Assembly (NCBI RefSeq): GCF_020640915.1
Contig: NZ_JADWDC010000010.1
Span: forward strand, 47,022 to 111,021
Length of the DNA: 64,000 nucleotides
Direction: 5' to 3'
DNA from: Waterburya agarophytonicola KI4
Lineage (GTDB): Bacteria > Cyanobacteriota > Cyanobacteriia > Cyanobacteriales > Xenococcaceae
How positions within the stretch are numbered: position 1 is the first letter of the stretch; each line of letters opens with the position of its first letter. The position numbers and the translations under genes were made by a program. Positions 28,729 to 39,232 of this stretch are shown here, piece after piece. The notes beneath the pieces were generated by a model. The model did not search any database. It was given only the letters and a program-made list of their open reading frames with translations, and was not told the DNA's origin.

Positions 28729-31269
28729 TTACTGACTGTATTGCTCAATATCAATTTTAACTGGTTCGATCCCCCAGATTTGCTCGCAGTATTCTTTAAT
28801 AGTGCGATCGCTGGAGAATTTACCCATACGTGCGGAATTGAGAATAGACATTTTTGTCCACTTGTCCTTATCTTTGTAAGTTTCAGACACCCGATCTTGA
28901 CAGTCAATATATGCTTGATAGTCAGCCAACAGCATATAGGGATCGTCATAAAGCAAAGAGTCAACAATAGGCTTAAAGAGCTTAGTATCGCCGTAGCTGA
29001 AGTAGCCTTTAGCAATACGATTAATCACCGCTTCTAGTTCTTCATTGCTATCGTAATAAGACATAGGATCGTAACCTTCTGCCTTCATCGCGTAAACTTC
29101 TTCGGCGGTTAAACCAAATAAGAAGAAATTCTCCGCACCAGCTTCTTCGCGGATTTCAATATTTGCTCCGTCTAAAGTACCGATGGTTAATGCACCATTC
29201 ATGGCAAACTTCATGTTACCAGTACCAGAAGCTTCTTTCCCTGCGGTAGAAATTTGCTCGGACAAGTCCGCAGCAGGATAAATTTTCTGCCCCAAGGAAA
29301 CGTTAAAGTTAGGCAAGAAAACTACTTTTAAACGCCCTCTGACATCGGGATCTTTATTGACGACTTCTCCTACTGCATTGGCAAATTTGATAATTAGTTT
29401 TGCCATAAAGTACCCTGGTGCAGCCTTACCACCAAAGATAAAGGTACGGGGTACAATATCGATGTTGGGGTTAGCTTTGATGCGATTGTAGAGGGTAATG
29501 ATATGCAACACCATCAAATGCTGGCGTTTGTATTCATGAATCCGTTTAACTAGCACGTCAAAGATCGAATCGACATTGACATCAATATTTTTGAGCTTTT
29601 TGATCTGTGCTGCCAGAGTTATTTTATTTTTGCGTTTAATATCGCGCCATTCTTGGCAAAAATCTGCATCATCAACAAATTTTTCTAATACCCGCATTTC
29701 ATCGAGGTTTTTCAACCAGCTATCGCTTTGGGTCTTTTCCGTCACCAATTTAGCCAGTCTGGGGTTACTGAGCAATACCCAGCGACGAGGTGTTACCCCA
29801 TTAGTTTTGTTGAAGAATTTTTCTGGCCAAAGTTTAGCAAAACCTTGGAGGGTATATTTTTGCAAGAGTTCGGTGTGTAATGCTGCCACGCCATTAATCG
29901 CATGAGAGCCAACACAGGCTAAGTTTGCCATGCGGACTTTTTTGTCTGCGCCTTCTTCAATGATGGAAAGCTCGGAAGCTAATTCTTCATCATCGGGAAA
30001 CCAAGTGCGAATATCTTCTAAGAAGCGATGATTGATTTCGTAGATAATTTCGATGTGTCGCGGAAGCATGCGACTAAACAAACTAACAGACCATCTCTCT
30101 AATGCTTCTGGTAGTAAGGTGTGGTTGGTATATGCCAAGGTTTTTTGGGTAATATCCCAAGCTTGATCCCAGTCAATATCATGTTCGTCTACAAACAACC
30201 GCATTAACTCGGCTACTGCTACGGCTGGATGAGTATCATTAAGCTGAATTGCTGCTCGATCGTGGAAATTTGTCAAGTCGGGATGAATATGGAGGTGAAT
30301 GTGAATCAAGTCCTGTAGAGAAGCAGAGACAAAGAAGTATTGCTGCGCTAGACGTAATTCTTTACCCTGGGGCGTATTATCGTTGGGATAGAGTACTTTA
30401 GAGATCGTTTCCGAACTCATTTTTTCCCCTACGGCACGGTCGTAATTACCTGCGTTAAATGCCTCAAAGTTAAATTCTTCACTGGCTTCTGCTTTCCACA
30501 AACGCAAGGAGTTTACGGTGTTAGTACGATATCCTGGTACTGGCGTATCGTAAGGAACGGCTTTAACCTTGCGATCGCAAATCCACGAAACGCGGTTATG
30601 TCCTTTTTCATCGCGATAAGCTTCGGTATGTCCGCCTAATTTAATTTCTACAGCATCTTCAGGACGAGCAATTTCCCAAGGATTTTTGAACATCAACCAA
30701 TTATCGGGGATTTCCGCTTGCCAACCATCTCTTAATGCCTGATGGAAGATACCAAATTCGTAGCGAATACCGTAACCAATAGCGGGCATTTCCAAGTTAG
30801 CCAAGGAATCCAGAAAACAGGCTGCAAGTCTGCCCAAACCACCATTACCCAAACCAGGATCGGGTTCTTGCTCGATCAGGTCTTCAATTTCTAGACCCGA
30901 CTCGTTGACCACCTGACGCATTTTCTCGTAGATACCCAGAGAAATCAGGTTATTTTCTAGGTGACGACCCATCAAAAACTCGGCAGAAAGATAAGAAACT
31001 ACTTTGACGTTTTCTTCGTAGTAGGTGCGTCCTGTTTTAATAAAACGATGTAATAGGCGATCGCGTACTGTAAAAGCTAGTGCTTGATAATAATCATGAA
31101 GGGTAGCATTAGATTCATCTTTCCCCTGGACATAAAACAGGTTATCGGAAAAGGCTCGTTTGAGTGTTTCTACACTCATGCCCGTGCGATCGTCTTCTAC
31201 TTTGATATTTTGTGCCAAATTACTATTGCTGAGGGGTTGACTAAGCTGTTGAGAAGTTTTAGTGTCCAT
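28729..31269 (-). CDS. glgP: Glycogen phosphorylase
   Basis: It releases glucose-1-phosphate from glycogen using phosphate and pyridoxal phosphate. The 846-residue length is normal. The PLP-lysine block EASGTGNMKFAMNGALTIGTLDG is intact. The N-terminal half carries GNGGLGRLAACFLDS and the RPEDAVEIKLGG region typical of bacterial enzymes, with no mammalian phospho-serine site. Eno and the NAD-type gap lie upstream on the same strand, each separated by more than 200 bases, so this is a functional neighbourhood and not one operon. Confidence 0.97.
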   Translation of the reverse strand: MDTKTSQQLSQPLSNSNLAQNIKVEDDRTGMSVETLKRAFSDNLFYVQGKDESNATLHDYYQALAFTVRDRLLHRFIKTGRTYYEENVKVVSYLSAEFLMGRHLENNLISLGIYEKMRQVVNESGLEIEDLIEQEPDPGLGNGGLGRLAACFLDSLANLEMPAIGYGIRYEFGIFHQALRDGWQAEIPDNWLMFKNPWEIARPEDAVEIKLGGHTEAYRDEKGHNRVSWICDRKVKAVPYDTPVPGYRTNTVNSLRLWKAEASEEFNFEAFNAGNYDRAVGEKMSSETISKVLYPNDNTPQGKELRLAQQYFFVSASLQDLIHIHLHIHPDLTNFHDRAAIQLNDTHPAVAVAELMRLFVDEHDIDWDQAWDITQKTLAYTNHTLLPEALERWSVSLFSRMLPRHIEIIYEINHRFLEDIRTWFPDDEELASELSIIEEGADKKVRMANLACVGSHAINGVAALHTELLQKYTLQGFAKLWPEKFFNKTNGVTPRRWVLLSNPRLAKLVTEKTQSDSWLKNLDEMRVLEKFVDDADFCQEWRDIKRKNKITLAAQIKKLKNIDVNVDSIFDVLVKRIHEYKRQHLMVLHIITLYNRIKANPNIDIVPRTFIFGGKAAPGYFMAKLIIKFANAVGEVVNKDPDVRGRLKVVFLPNFNVSLGQKIYPAADLSEQISTAGKEASGTGNMKFAMNGALTIGTLDGANIEIREEAGAENFFLFGLTAEEVYAMKAEGYDPMSYYDSNEELEAVINRIAKGYFSYGDTKLFKPIVDSLLYDDPYMLLADYQAYIDCQDRVSETYKDKDKWTKMSILNSARMGKFSSDRTIKEYCEQIWGIEPVKIDIEQYSQ

Positions 31270-31434
31270 GTGTCCTTCTAAAGATTATCGTGGTTGTCTG
31301 GATAATTGCTTAAATTATAAATAAGACAATTTTAAGAGCAAGAATCGCAACTGGCAGATGCTGTCTAAAATCTAATTTCAAATAACTCGCCTTTATATTG
31401 CCATGTCAACTTTAAACTGACTGTTTATAGATTA

Positions 31435-31474
31435 CTCTCGATTGAGAGATCGAGGCTTGAGATTTCCCAAGCCT
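31435..31474 (-). terminator. Tandem hairpins after eno
   Basis: AGGCTTG/CAAGCCT (31453-31474) and CTCTC/GAGAG (31435-31448) form two adjacent stems 36 bases past the eno stop. No T-run follows, so this may be a weak terminator or 3' stabiliser. The remaining 31270-31434 gap holds only the AT-rich glgP promoter region. Confidence 0.45.
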
Positions 31475-31509
31475 TAATCTTTGGTTTATAAATTAACTCA
31501 AGAAATTAG

Positions 31510-32823
<1,314 letters not shown>

Positions 32824-32941
32824 TTATATCGTTCCAGACGTAAGCGAAAATAAATATATCTCTTTTTGTGACAGTAAAGTGTATAAACTAGAGTATTTTA
32901 CTATTTTGGGCTGTTAGCTATGAGCTTTTAAAATTCTTGAC

Positions 32942-32991
32942 GGCGGGCAAATTTCTCTTGAAACAAGCAACAAAAAAATTATTTGCCCACC
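32942..32991 (-). terminator. Inverted repeat after gap, possible terminator
   Basis: On the minus strand GGTGGGCAAAT and ATTTGCCCGCC pair over 11 bases (one G-U) with a 28-base, T-rich loop. It starts 19 bases past the gap stop codon. The downstream sequence is only moderately T-rich (AGAATTTT), so efficiency is uncertain. Confidence 0.5.
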
Positions 32992-33009
32992 CGACCAATT
33001 CTTATTTAT

Positions 33010-34047
33010 TTATGCAGTAACCAACATTTCTGTTTCTTTGCTAGCCATTGACAAAATTAGGTCGATCGCGCGATTGGAATAGCCCCATTCGTTGTCATAC
33101 CAAGCAACAACCTTAAAGAAGTTACTATTTAATTCCATACCAGCACCAGCATCAAAGATACTAGAGTGCGAATCCCCAGTAAAATCCGTAGAGACTACGG
33201 GATCGTTGGTATAACCTAAAACTCCTTTCATTTCTCCTAATGAAGCTTCTGCCATAGCGTAGCAAATGTCTTCGTAAGTGGTTGCTTTCTCAGTACGGAA
33301 GGTGAGATCGACCACTGATACATCGGGAGTAGGTACGCGCATCGCCATCCCTGTCAGTTTTCCTGCTAGTTCGGGCAAAACCAAGGTAACAGCTTTTGCT
33401 GCCCCTGTAGAAGCGGGAATGATGTTTTGGGCTGCACTACGTCCAGAGCGCAAATCTTTTTTGTTAAACCCATCTACGGTAGGTTGGGTAGCAGTCATGG
33501 CGTGGATGGTAGTCATCAAACCTTCTGCTAGCCCAAAGTTATCGTTAATTACTTTGGCAATGGGTGCGAGACAATTGGTGGTACAGCTTGCATTGGAGAC
33601 GATCGCATCCTCGCGGGGATCGAAACTATCGTGATTGACCCCAACTAATAAAGTTTTTACTTTATCGGGGTCTTTGGTAGGTGCGGAAATAACTACTCTA
33701 CGAGCCCCTGCGGTGATATGTTTGGATGCGCCTTCATGGGTGGTAAATAAGCCCGTACATTCAACTATATAATCGACATTATATTCTTTCCAAGGCAATT
33801 CTTCGGGATTTCTGATGGATAGACAGGGAATATGGCGATCGTTGACTACAATGCCGTTTTCTGTCGCTTCCACAGTGCCGTTAAAACGTCCGTGAGTCGA
33901 ATCATATTTGAGCAAATAAGCGATCGCTTCTGGTGGTACGAGGTCGTTAATGCAAACAAATTCTATATTAGGATTATTTAGTCCAGCGCGAAATACTAAT
34001 CTACCAATACGCCCAAAACCGTTAATCGCTACTCTGACGGTTGCCAT
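33010..34047 (-). CDS. gap1: Glyceraldehyde-3-phosphate dehydrogenase, NAD type
   Basis: It oxidises glyceraldehyde-3-phosphate in glycolysis. In the 345-residue protein the active-site cysteine is C155 in [12 protein letters not shown]. The cofactor loop reads VCINDL with Asp35, which favours NAD. The photosynthetic Gap2 enzymes have Asn-Asn-Thr there. The S-loop [22 protein letters not shown] also fits the glycolytic Gap1 type. With glgP and eno on the same strand nearby, the gene belongs to dark sugar breakdown. The 316-base upstream gap (34048-34363) holds its promoter and the psaE terminator. Confidence 0.93.
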   Translation of the reverse strand: MATVRVAINGFGRIGRLVFRAGLNNPNIEFVCINDLVPPEAIAYLLKYDSTHGRFNGTVEATENGIVVNDRHIPCLSIRNPEELPWKEYNVDYIVECTGLFTTHEGASKHITAGARRVVISAPTKDPDKVKTLLVGVNHDSFDPREDAIVSNASCTTNCLAPIAKVINDNFGLAEGLMTTIHAMTATQPTVDGFNKKDLRSGRSAAQNIIPASTGAAKAVTLVLPELAGKLTGMAMRVPTPDVSVVDLTFRTEKATTYEDICYAMAEASLGEMKGVLGYTNDPVVSTDFTGDSHSSIFDAGAGMELNSNFFKVVAWYDNEWGYSNRAIDLILSMASKETEMLVTA

Positions 34048-34243
34048 TAAGATTGCTCCTTTGAAGTTGAAGTGTGTGTGATGAACAAATACTATTTAGA
34101 CCCTGGTTGTATTCAGTCTTTGTTTCTTAAAAGAGGGTCTGTATCTTTAATTAAATCGATAAAATCAAGTTTTAGAACCTAAAAATAGTTAAAAAAAAAT
34201 TAATTATTTAATTTTGTTAGTCTTGGAAGTGCATTAACAAAAT

Positions 34244-34282
34244 CCAGAAAAATAATCCCTCACAATAGTCAATTGCGAGGGA
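34244..34282 (-). terminator. Terminator of psaE
   Basis: TCCCTC-A-CAAT and ATTG-C-GAGGGA pair over ten bases with one mismatch around a five-base loop. On the minus strand it is followed by TTATTTTTCTGG. It lies 81 bases past the psaE stop. Confidence 0.7.
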
Positions 34283-34363
34283 TAGTTAAAAATCAGAAAA
34301 ATATAATAGCTAGGCTAAATTCAAGCAAAGCTGAGATTTCATCCTTCTTTATGTAGCAGAGGG

Positions 34364-34576
34364 TTATTTTTTAGCTTTTTTTGAAGGCGCGCTTACTTCC
34401 TTCAATTCTGCTTCTGCATAGTTGTTTGTATTTACGCCAGCATAGTTAACTTTGTTGAAACGCACAACTACAGGGTAGCGAATACCGCTAGTATCTACAG
34501 ATGCGACTGAGCCAACTTCGTTATACCAATAGGATTCTGGACGAAGAATTCTGACCTTAGAACCTCGTTGAACCAT
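34364..34576 (-). CDS. psaE: Photosystem I subunit IV (PsaE)
   Basis: This small stromal-side PSI subunit with an SH3-like fold supports ferredoxin docking and cyclic electron flow. The 70-residue protein contains [28 protein letters not shown], and [22 protein letters not shown], which are diagnostic. The C-terminal Lys-rich tail is usual. A strong AGGAG ribosome-binding site precedes the ATG. It is monocistronic, and the 287-base upstream gap holds its promoter and that of the divergent CDF gene. Confidence 0.97.
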   Translation of the reverse strand: MVQRGSKVRILRPESYWYNEVGSVASVDTSGIRYPVVVRFNKVNYAGVNTNNYAEAELKEVSAPSKKAKK

Positions 34577-34774
34577 AATTGATTAATCTCCTGAAAATAA
34601 ATTTTATTTTGTTTTGGATTTAAGGCAAACACCCGCAGGCATTTTTCTTAAGGGTTGTCGGTTTTTAGCTATAAAAACTATTAACCATTAAACTTCATTG
34701 TCAAGTTTATCAAATCTGCATAGGGATAAATTCTTACGAAACATAACAATTTATCGGTCTTGCTTAGTTCTTTA

Positions 34775-34845
34775 GTACCTAATTGGTACATTTTGCGTTT
34801 AGCCAGGGAGTATGTTTAAGATAGGTGCAAGCTCAATATCTTAAA
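34775..34845 (+). promoter_or_regulatory. Two inverted repeats upstream of the CDF transporter
   Basis: GTACC-TAATT-GGTAC (34775-34789) and TTTAAGATA/TATCTTAAA (34815-34845, nine perfect pairs, 13-base spacer) lie between psaE and the CDF gene. The second ends 18 bases before the CDF ATG. They are candidate operators for a metal-sensing regulator. The first is not an NtcA site because its spacer is nine, not eight. Confidence 0.4.
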
Positions 34846-34863
34846 TAAGTATTTAAAAACATA

Positions 34864-35793
34864 ATGTCAGGTTCGGCAAAAAAGACGATTTATGCAGCAA
34901 TGGCTGCTAACTTTGCGATCGCAGTAACTAAATTCTTCGCAGCTTCGGTAACAGGTAGTTCGGCAATGTTATCTGAGGGCATTCATTCTGTAGTCGATAC
35001 TGGCAACGAATTGTTATTGTTATTGGGGATCAAACTAAGTAAAAGACCGCCAGATGATAGTCATCCTTTTGGTTACGGACAAGAACTTTATTTTTGGACG
35101 CTAATTGTTGCTTTATTTATTTTTGCTATTGGTGGGGGGATGTCAATTTATGAGGGGATCGACCACGTCAGACATCCCGAACCCTTAACCGATCCTTTTT
35201 GGAGTTATGCGGTGTTGGGTTTTGCGGTGATTTTTGAAGGTTATTCTTGGAATGTGGCTTTACAAGAGTTTTTAGCTACCAAGCAAGAAGAGAGTTTCTG
35301 GAAAGCGATCCGCGCTAGCAAAGATCCCACTATTTTTACTATTTTGTTTGAAGACACCGCAGCCTTAATTGGTTTGTTTGTCGCTTTTATTGGGGTATTT
35401 AGCGGACATTTATGGGGCAATGTTTATCTCGATGGGGTAGCTTCAATTGTTATTGGCATAATTTTATGCGGGGTAGCATTATTATTGGCAGCCGAAAGTA
35501 AGGGTTTATTAATTGGGGAGGGTGCAGATCCTCAAACCGTAGCTAGTATTAGGAAAATTACCAAGGACGATCCTGCGGTAGCAAAAGTCTTAAAAGTTCT
35601 TACTCTACATTTTGGCCCTCAAGAAATATTACTCAACTTAGAAATTGAGTTTGTGGAAAACTTGGAAACAGAAGAACTTGCGATCGCCGTTGAGCGTTTG
35701 GAAAAATCAATTAACATTCAACATTCAGAAGTTAAAAATATTTTCATTGAAGCTAAATCTATATCTGCTAGCAGAAAGATAGTTGATGTTTAA
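34864..35793 (+). CDS. Cation diffusion facilitator, ZnT9-like variant
   Basis: This 309-residue CDF-family transporter has five or six membrane helices and a C-terminal ~90-residue ferredoxin-like domain. The first transport-site half is canonical: H41 and D45 in IHSVVDTGNE. In the second half the usual HxxxD is replaced by FEDTAAL (E163, D164), as in the ZnT9/SLC30A9 branch. The metal and direction of transport therefore should not be assumed to be zinc export. It has its own promoter region with inverted repeats. Confidence 0.85.
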   Translation: MSGSAKKTIYAAMAANFAIAVTKFFAASVTGSSAMLSEGIHSVVDTGNELLLLLGIKLSKRPPDDSHPFGYGQELYFWTLIVALFIFAIGGGMSIYEGIDHVRHPEPLTDPFWSYAVLGFAVIFEGYSWNVALQEFLATKQEESFWKAIRASKDPTIFTILFEDTAALIGLFVAFIGVFSGHLWGNVYLDGVASIVIGIILCGVALLLAAESKGLLIGEGADPQTVASIRKITKDDPAVAKVLKVLTLHFGPQEILLNLEIEFVENLETEELAIAVERLEKSINIQHSEVKNIFIEAKSISASRKIVDV

Positions 35794-35821
35794 TTCCATT
35801 CATCGTTTGCCATATTCGGCT

Positions 35822-35968
35822 TCAACAAAATAAAGATTGGGTATGGGCTTTAATATTTAATTGTTTTTCCATAATTTCTACATTAGATTGAGCTGTTTTA
35901 AAAGCTTCTGCGCTATCCCCTTATCGCTCTGACAGATGGGATAGTGTAAAATAATCTTCTGATACTTT
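35822..35968 (-). pseudogene. Possible TPR-protein remnant
   Basis: On the minus strand a 48-codon stretch reads KVSEDYFTLSHLSER, then one in-frame stop, then GDSAEAFKTAQSNVEIMEK and QLNIKAHTQSLFC before a second stop. The helix-turn-helix spacing and composition resemble a tetratricopeptide repeat unit. No start codon or ribosome-binding site precedes it. The similarity is by eye and the call is weak; it may be ordinary intergenic DNA. Confidence 0.3.
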
Positions 35969-36018
35969 TTAAATCTTCAGAATTTTTAACACTTTTTTAA
36001 AACTATATTAATTCCACA

Positions 36019-36660
36019 ATGCCCGATACTCAAACTCTTATAGATGCGGTAAATAAAGCTGATTCTGCTGATTTGCTGCTAGAAACAGTAGAAAATTTGG
36101 CAGAAGCAGCAGATATCTCTGCTATACCTACTCTAGTTGAGGTTTTGGGCTTTAACAATCCTGGAGCTGCGGTGGCTGCGGTGGATGGTTTAATTAAAAT
36201 AGGCGAGCCAGTCGTACCTTATTTATTATCCAACCTAGATGGCTACAATTATGGTGCGAGAGCTTGGGCAACGCGAGTTTTTGCGGGTATTGGGGATCCT
36301 TCTGCTTTAGATTTATTATTAGAGGCTGCGGTGTCTGACTTTTCCCAAAGCGTGCGTCGTTCAGCAGCCAAAGGTTTGGGCAGTATTTTGTGGTCAAAAT
36401 TACCAGAAACAGAAATTCCTACGGCGCAACAAAAAGTATTGTCAACTCTTCTCTTGGCTACAGAAGACGGAGAATGGGTAGTGCGTTATGCAGCCATAGT
36501 CGGTTTAGAATCTTTAGCTCGTACTTTGAGAGACAGCCAACCAGAATTGCGATCGCAAATTGTCGCCAAGTTTTTAGAATTGAGCGATCGCGAACCAGAA
36601 GCAGCTATTTGCGCCAGAATAAAATATGCGATAGAAAACGAGCAATTATTAGACAATTAA
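36019..36660 (+). CDS. cpcF: Phycocyanin alpha-subunit lyase, CpcF-like subunit
   Basis: CpcF works with CpcE to attach phycocyanobilin to Cys84 of the phycocyanin alpha subunit. The 213-residue protein has the CpcF length and the HEAT-type blocks [39 protein letters not shown] and [15 protein letters not shown], plus [14 protein letters not shown]. No cpcE or phycobiliprotein gene is nearby, so the partner must be elsewhere. A PecF or other E/F-type lyase role is an alternative. Confidence 0.82.
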   Translation: MPDTQTLIDAVNKADSADLLLETVENLAEAADISAIPTLVEVLGFNNPGAAVAAVDGLIKIGEPVVPYLLSNLDGYNYGARAWATRVFAGIGDPSALDLLLEAAVSDFSQSVRRSAAKGLGSILWSKLPETEIPTAQQKVLSTLLLATEDGEWVVRYAAIVGLESLARTLRDSQPELRSQIVAKFLELSDREPEAAICARIKYAIENEQLLDN

Positions 36661-36793
36661 GCCAATTTATCTGCATTAATCAATCGTCGATCAATACCTG
36701 TGCTGAAACGATAAAGATCTCGCTCATGAGTATTAATTAGAAATCAATTTGTTTGCTATAAATTACATGAATAGCTGGTAAAATTTCTGCCTG

Positions 36794-36799
36794 TATAAT
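36794..36799 (+). promoter_or_regulatory. Consensus -10 box ahead of the chemotaxis-like operon
   Basis: A perfect TATAAT lies 91 bases before the ATG of the first gene. No clear -35 hexamer is at 16-18 bases, so an activator may be needed. A start near 36806 would place both downstream palindromes in the transcribed leader. Confidence 0.4.
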
Positions 36800-36821
36800 G
36801 TTGATTTTATAAATTTTTTGG

Positions 36822-36857
36822 GAACTATAGTTCTATCTATATTAACTAATATTAGTT
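36822..36857 (+). promoter_or_regulatory. Paired palindromes with shared half-sites
   Basis: GAACTATAGTTC (36822-36833) and AACTAATATTAGTT (36844-36857) are both perfect palindromes with AACTA/TAGTT half-sites. Their centres are 23 bases apart, about two helical turns. They sit between the TATAAT and the ATG at 36890, so they could be operator sites for one dimeric regulator. Confidence 0.5.
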
Positions 36858-36889
36858 TTTGGGTTACAAACTCCTAGAAAAAACTCATA

Positions 36890-38125
36890 ATGTCATCACA
36901 GAAGTATGAACCAGGTAAGCTGAATTCTATTTTAGAATCTTTATTAGAAAAGAAAAAAAGTGGAATTTTAAGCTTAAAAACTCAAGTAGATCGCTGGCAT
37001 AATCAAAGATCCTGCATTTTAATTGTGCGTAATGGTGCATTAGTTTATGGCGATTTAAACGTCTCAAAAATTCCCAGCAATCAAGAAATATGTCAAATGT
37101 TGGGAGAAAAGTTAAAGCCAAATCTAATTAATGCTGCTTTGTCTGTAGCTATCGACAAAGTTACTAACTCCAATTCCATTACAGAATTAATGGAATTATT
37201 AACTAGAATGAGGGTTTTCACCTGGCAAGAGGCAGAGACATTTATTGCCAATCAAGTTGTCTTAATTCTAGAGCAATTTCTACCCAATCCAGGTCAAGTA
37301 AAATGGCAGCCTAGCAACGATTTTGATTTAAGTTATGGAGAAGATCGACACGGTTTAGATTGGTTGTATATCAAGCAACAAATTAATCTACGCCAGCAGA
37401 AATGGGCTAAGTATGCACCGACAATTCCTAGTATGGATGCAATTCCTTTTGTTAGTTCGGAGCAACTAGCAAAAATTGGCGATCGCAATGTTAAACAGCA
37501 TTTAATGGGTTCGGCAGATGGTAAAAATACCCTATTGGACATTGCCGATAAAATGGGCAAAGACCCCTTAAAAGTAGCGAAAAGCTATGTTACCTGGGCT
37601 GAAAATGGCTGGATCAATATTGGTACAACTCCTCAAGCAACAGACAATCAAATTGTCGATCACGCTAAAGCAAAAATCCAATCAATTCAAAACGAAATTA
37701 GATCCCAAGATAACAGTACTGCCAAAGGAAGGGCGATCCATCCTGGTTCGGGAGAAAATTTACCCATAGTTTTATCCGTTGATGATAGTGCCATTATCCA
37801 AATTTCCATTAAACGAGCCTTGGAACAAGAGTATAAAGTTCTCCTAGCGAGTAAAGCAGAGGAAGCATTAAAAATGCTCCACCAGAACAAAGTCGAACTT
37901 CTATTACTCGATTTAACCATGCCCGATGTAGATGGCTTGGAGTTTTGTAAAACCATTCGCAAAATTGATAAATTTCGAGAATTACCCATTGTGATGGTGA
38001 CAGCAAGAGATGGCTTAGTCAACAAAATGAAAGGACACATTGCAGGTTCTAGCAGGTATTTAACCAAACCTTTTCAGCCAGAGCAACTTAGACAAGTTGT
38101 GGGTGAATATATCAAAAAGCCTTAA
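36890..38125 (+). CDS. PatA-type response regulator (PATAN/DUF4388 + REC)
   Basis: This 411-residue protein has an N-terminal PATAN/DUF4388-like region at ~1-245 (GILSLKTQ onward, then a winged-helix-like stretch near 205-245). A C-terminal receiver domain follows at ~291-410. The receiver keeps D298/D299, the phospho-acceptor D341 in LLLLDLTMPDVDGLE, T371 and K393. The same layout occurs in PatA, PixG and HmpA, output proteins of phototaxis and hormogonium systems. It is the first gene of a six-gene run, 21 bases before the CheW gene. Confidence 0.88.
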   Translation: MSSQKYEPGKLNSILESLLEKKKSGILSLKTQVDRWHNQRSCILIVRNGALVYGDLNVSKIPSNQEICQMLGEKLKPNLINAALSVAIDKVTNSNSITELMELLTRMRVFTWQEAETFIANQVVLILEQFLPNPGQVKWQPSNDFDLSYGEDRHGLDWLYIKQQINLRQQKWAKYAPTIPSMDAIPFVSSEQLAKIGDRNVKQHLMGSADGKNTLLDIADKMGKDPLKVAKSYVTWAENGWINIGTTPQATDNQIVDHAKAKIQSIQNEIRSQDNSTAKGRAIHPGSGENLPIVLSVDDSAIIQISIKRALEQEYKVLLASKAEEALKMLHQNKVELLLLDLTMPDVDGLEFCKTIRKIDKFRELPIVMVTARDGLVNKMKGHIAGSSRYLTKPFQPEQLRQVVGEYIKKP

Positions 38126-38146
38126 AGCAAACTTGAGGAGTAAAAC

Positions 38147-39190
38147 ATGGTTGCCAAACCCTATGTAATTTTTCGTTTACACGATACGCGATATGCGATC
38201 GCTGCCGAATCAGTTATGGAAATATTCTCATTACCCGAATTAATTCCCATAGCCGAAGCCCCACCAGATATTTTGGGTTTACTCAACTTCCATAAACTAT
38301 ATATACCAGTGATGCACCTAGATTTGCGTTTTGGTCATCAATTTGAGCGTTGCCATCTTACAGATAGCGTAATTGCGATCGAATCTTCTGGCTTACAAGT
38401 GGGAGTAATTGTCCATCAGGTAGAAACAGTAATTGATATTGACAGTCGATATATTCAACAAGATTTGGACTATGGAAGGGAACGCAGTATCGAGGAAGTT
38501 TTTGTTCGAGGGATGATTAACCTCGATGACGAAACAATTGTTTTACTTAACATAGATAATCTCATACGTCACCCCCATGCTTTGGTAGCGATCGACGATC
38601 CTGATGGCGAATCTTCAGAATTAGCCCAGTCGGTTACAGATTTCTACGACTCGTATTTTCCCACAGCTTCCGACAATGTTAGGGAAATCTTATCGAGCCG
38701 TGCTGCTAACCTCCGAGTAGCAAACGACGATCGAGAATCGATTAATTTAATTCCTGTCGCCATAGTCAAACTCAATGGAGGATACTTTGGTTTAGATTTA
38801 GCAGTTGTTCGAGAATTCACTAAACTTGGACGAATAACTACTATACCCTGCTGTCCTCCCCATATTATCGGCAATATGAACTTAAGAGGTGAAATTTTGA
38901 CTTTAATTGATATTTGCCAGCCATTAAATTTAGTTGTCAATAACCGTCAACCAGCAACCAAAGCCATAGTAATTGAATTTGATGACATTACCGCAGGAAT
39001 TGTTGTTGAAGAAGTTATTGATGTCGTCGATTTTCGTCCTGAAGAACTAAAAACCGTTCCTGTGGCTACTGATACCAATACCGCAGCCTATATCAAAGGT
39101 ATGGTCGATTATTTGGATCGATCGCTCAACATTATCGATCTGCCCAAACTCCTGAATCAAGGTGTGATGACAGTAGAACTAGCAGCTTAA
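38147..39190 (+). CDS. Double-CheW adaptor protein
   Basis: This 347-residue protein is made of two CheW-like domains. The first covers about 5-140 (VIFRLHDTRYAIAAESVMEIFSLPE, PDILGLLNFHKLYIPVMHLD). The second covers about 202-340 (PVAIVKLNGGYFGLDLAVVREF, PPHIIGNMNLRGEILTLIDI). An acidic linker lies between. CheW couples chemoreceptors to CheA; a two-domain form could bridge two receptors or two kinases in the array. It sits between the PATAN regulator and the receptor gene with short gaps. Confidence 0.88.
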   Translation: MVAKPYVIFRLHDTRYAIAAESVMEIFSLPELIPIAEAPPDILGLLNFHKLYIPVMHLDLRFGHQFERCHLTDSVIAIESSGLQVGVIVHQVETVIDIDSRYIQQDLDYGRERSIEEVFVRGMINLDDETIVLLNIDNLIRHPHALVAIDDPDGESSELAQSVTDFYDSYFPTASDNVREILSSRAANLRVANDDRESINLIPVAIVKLNGGYFGLDLAVVREFTKLGRITTIPCCPPHIIGNMNLRGEILTLIDICQPLNLVVNNRQPATKAIVIEFDDITAGIVVEEVIDVVDFRPEELKTVPVATDTNTAAYIKGMVDYLDRSLNIIDLPKLLNQGVMTVELAA

Positions 39191-39232
39191 ACATTTATTC
39201 TTATTAACTCAAATTACTAGGTCAATAAACCC

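Noticed and set aside
34775..34789. GTACCTAATTGGTAC as an NtcA site
   Set aside because: The spacer between GTA and TAC is nine bases, not eight.
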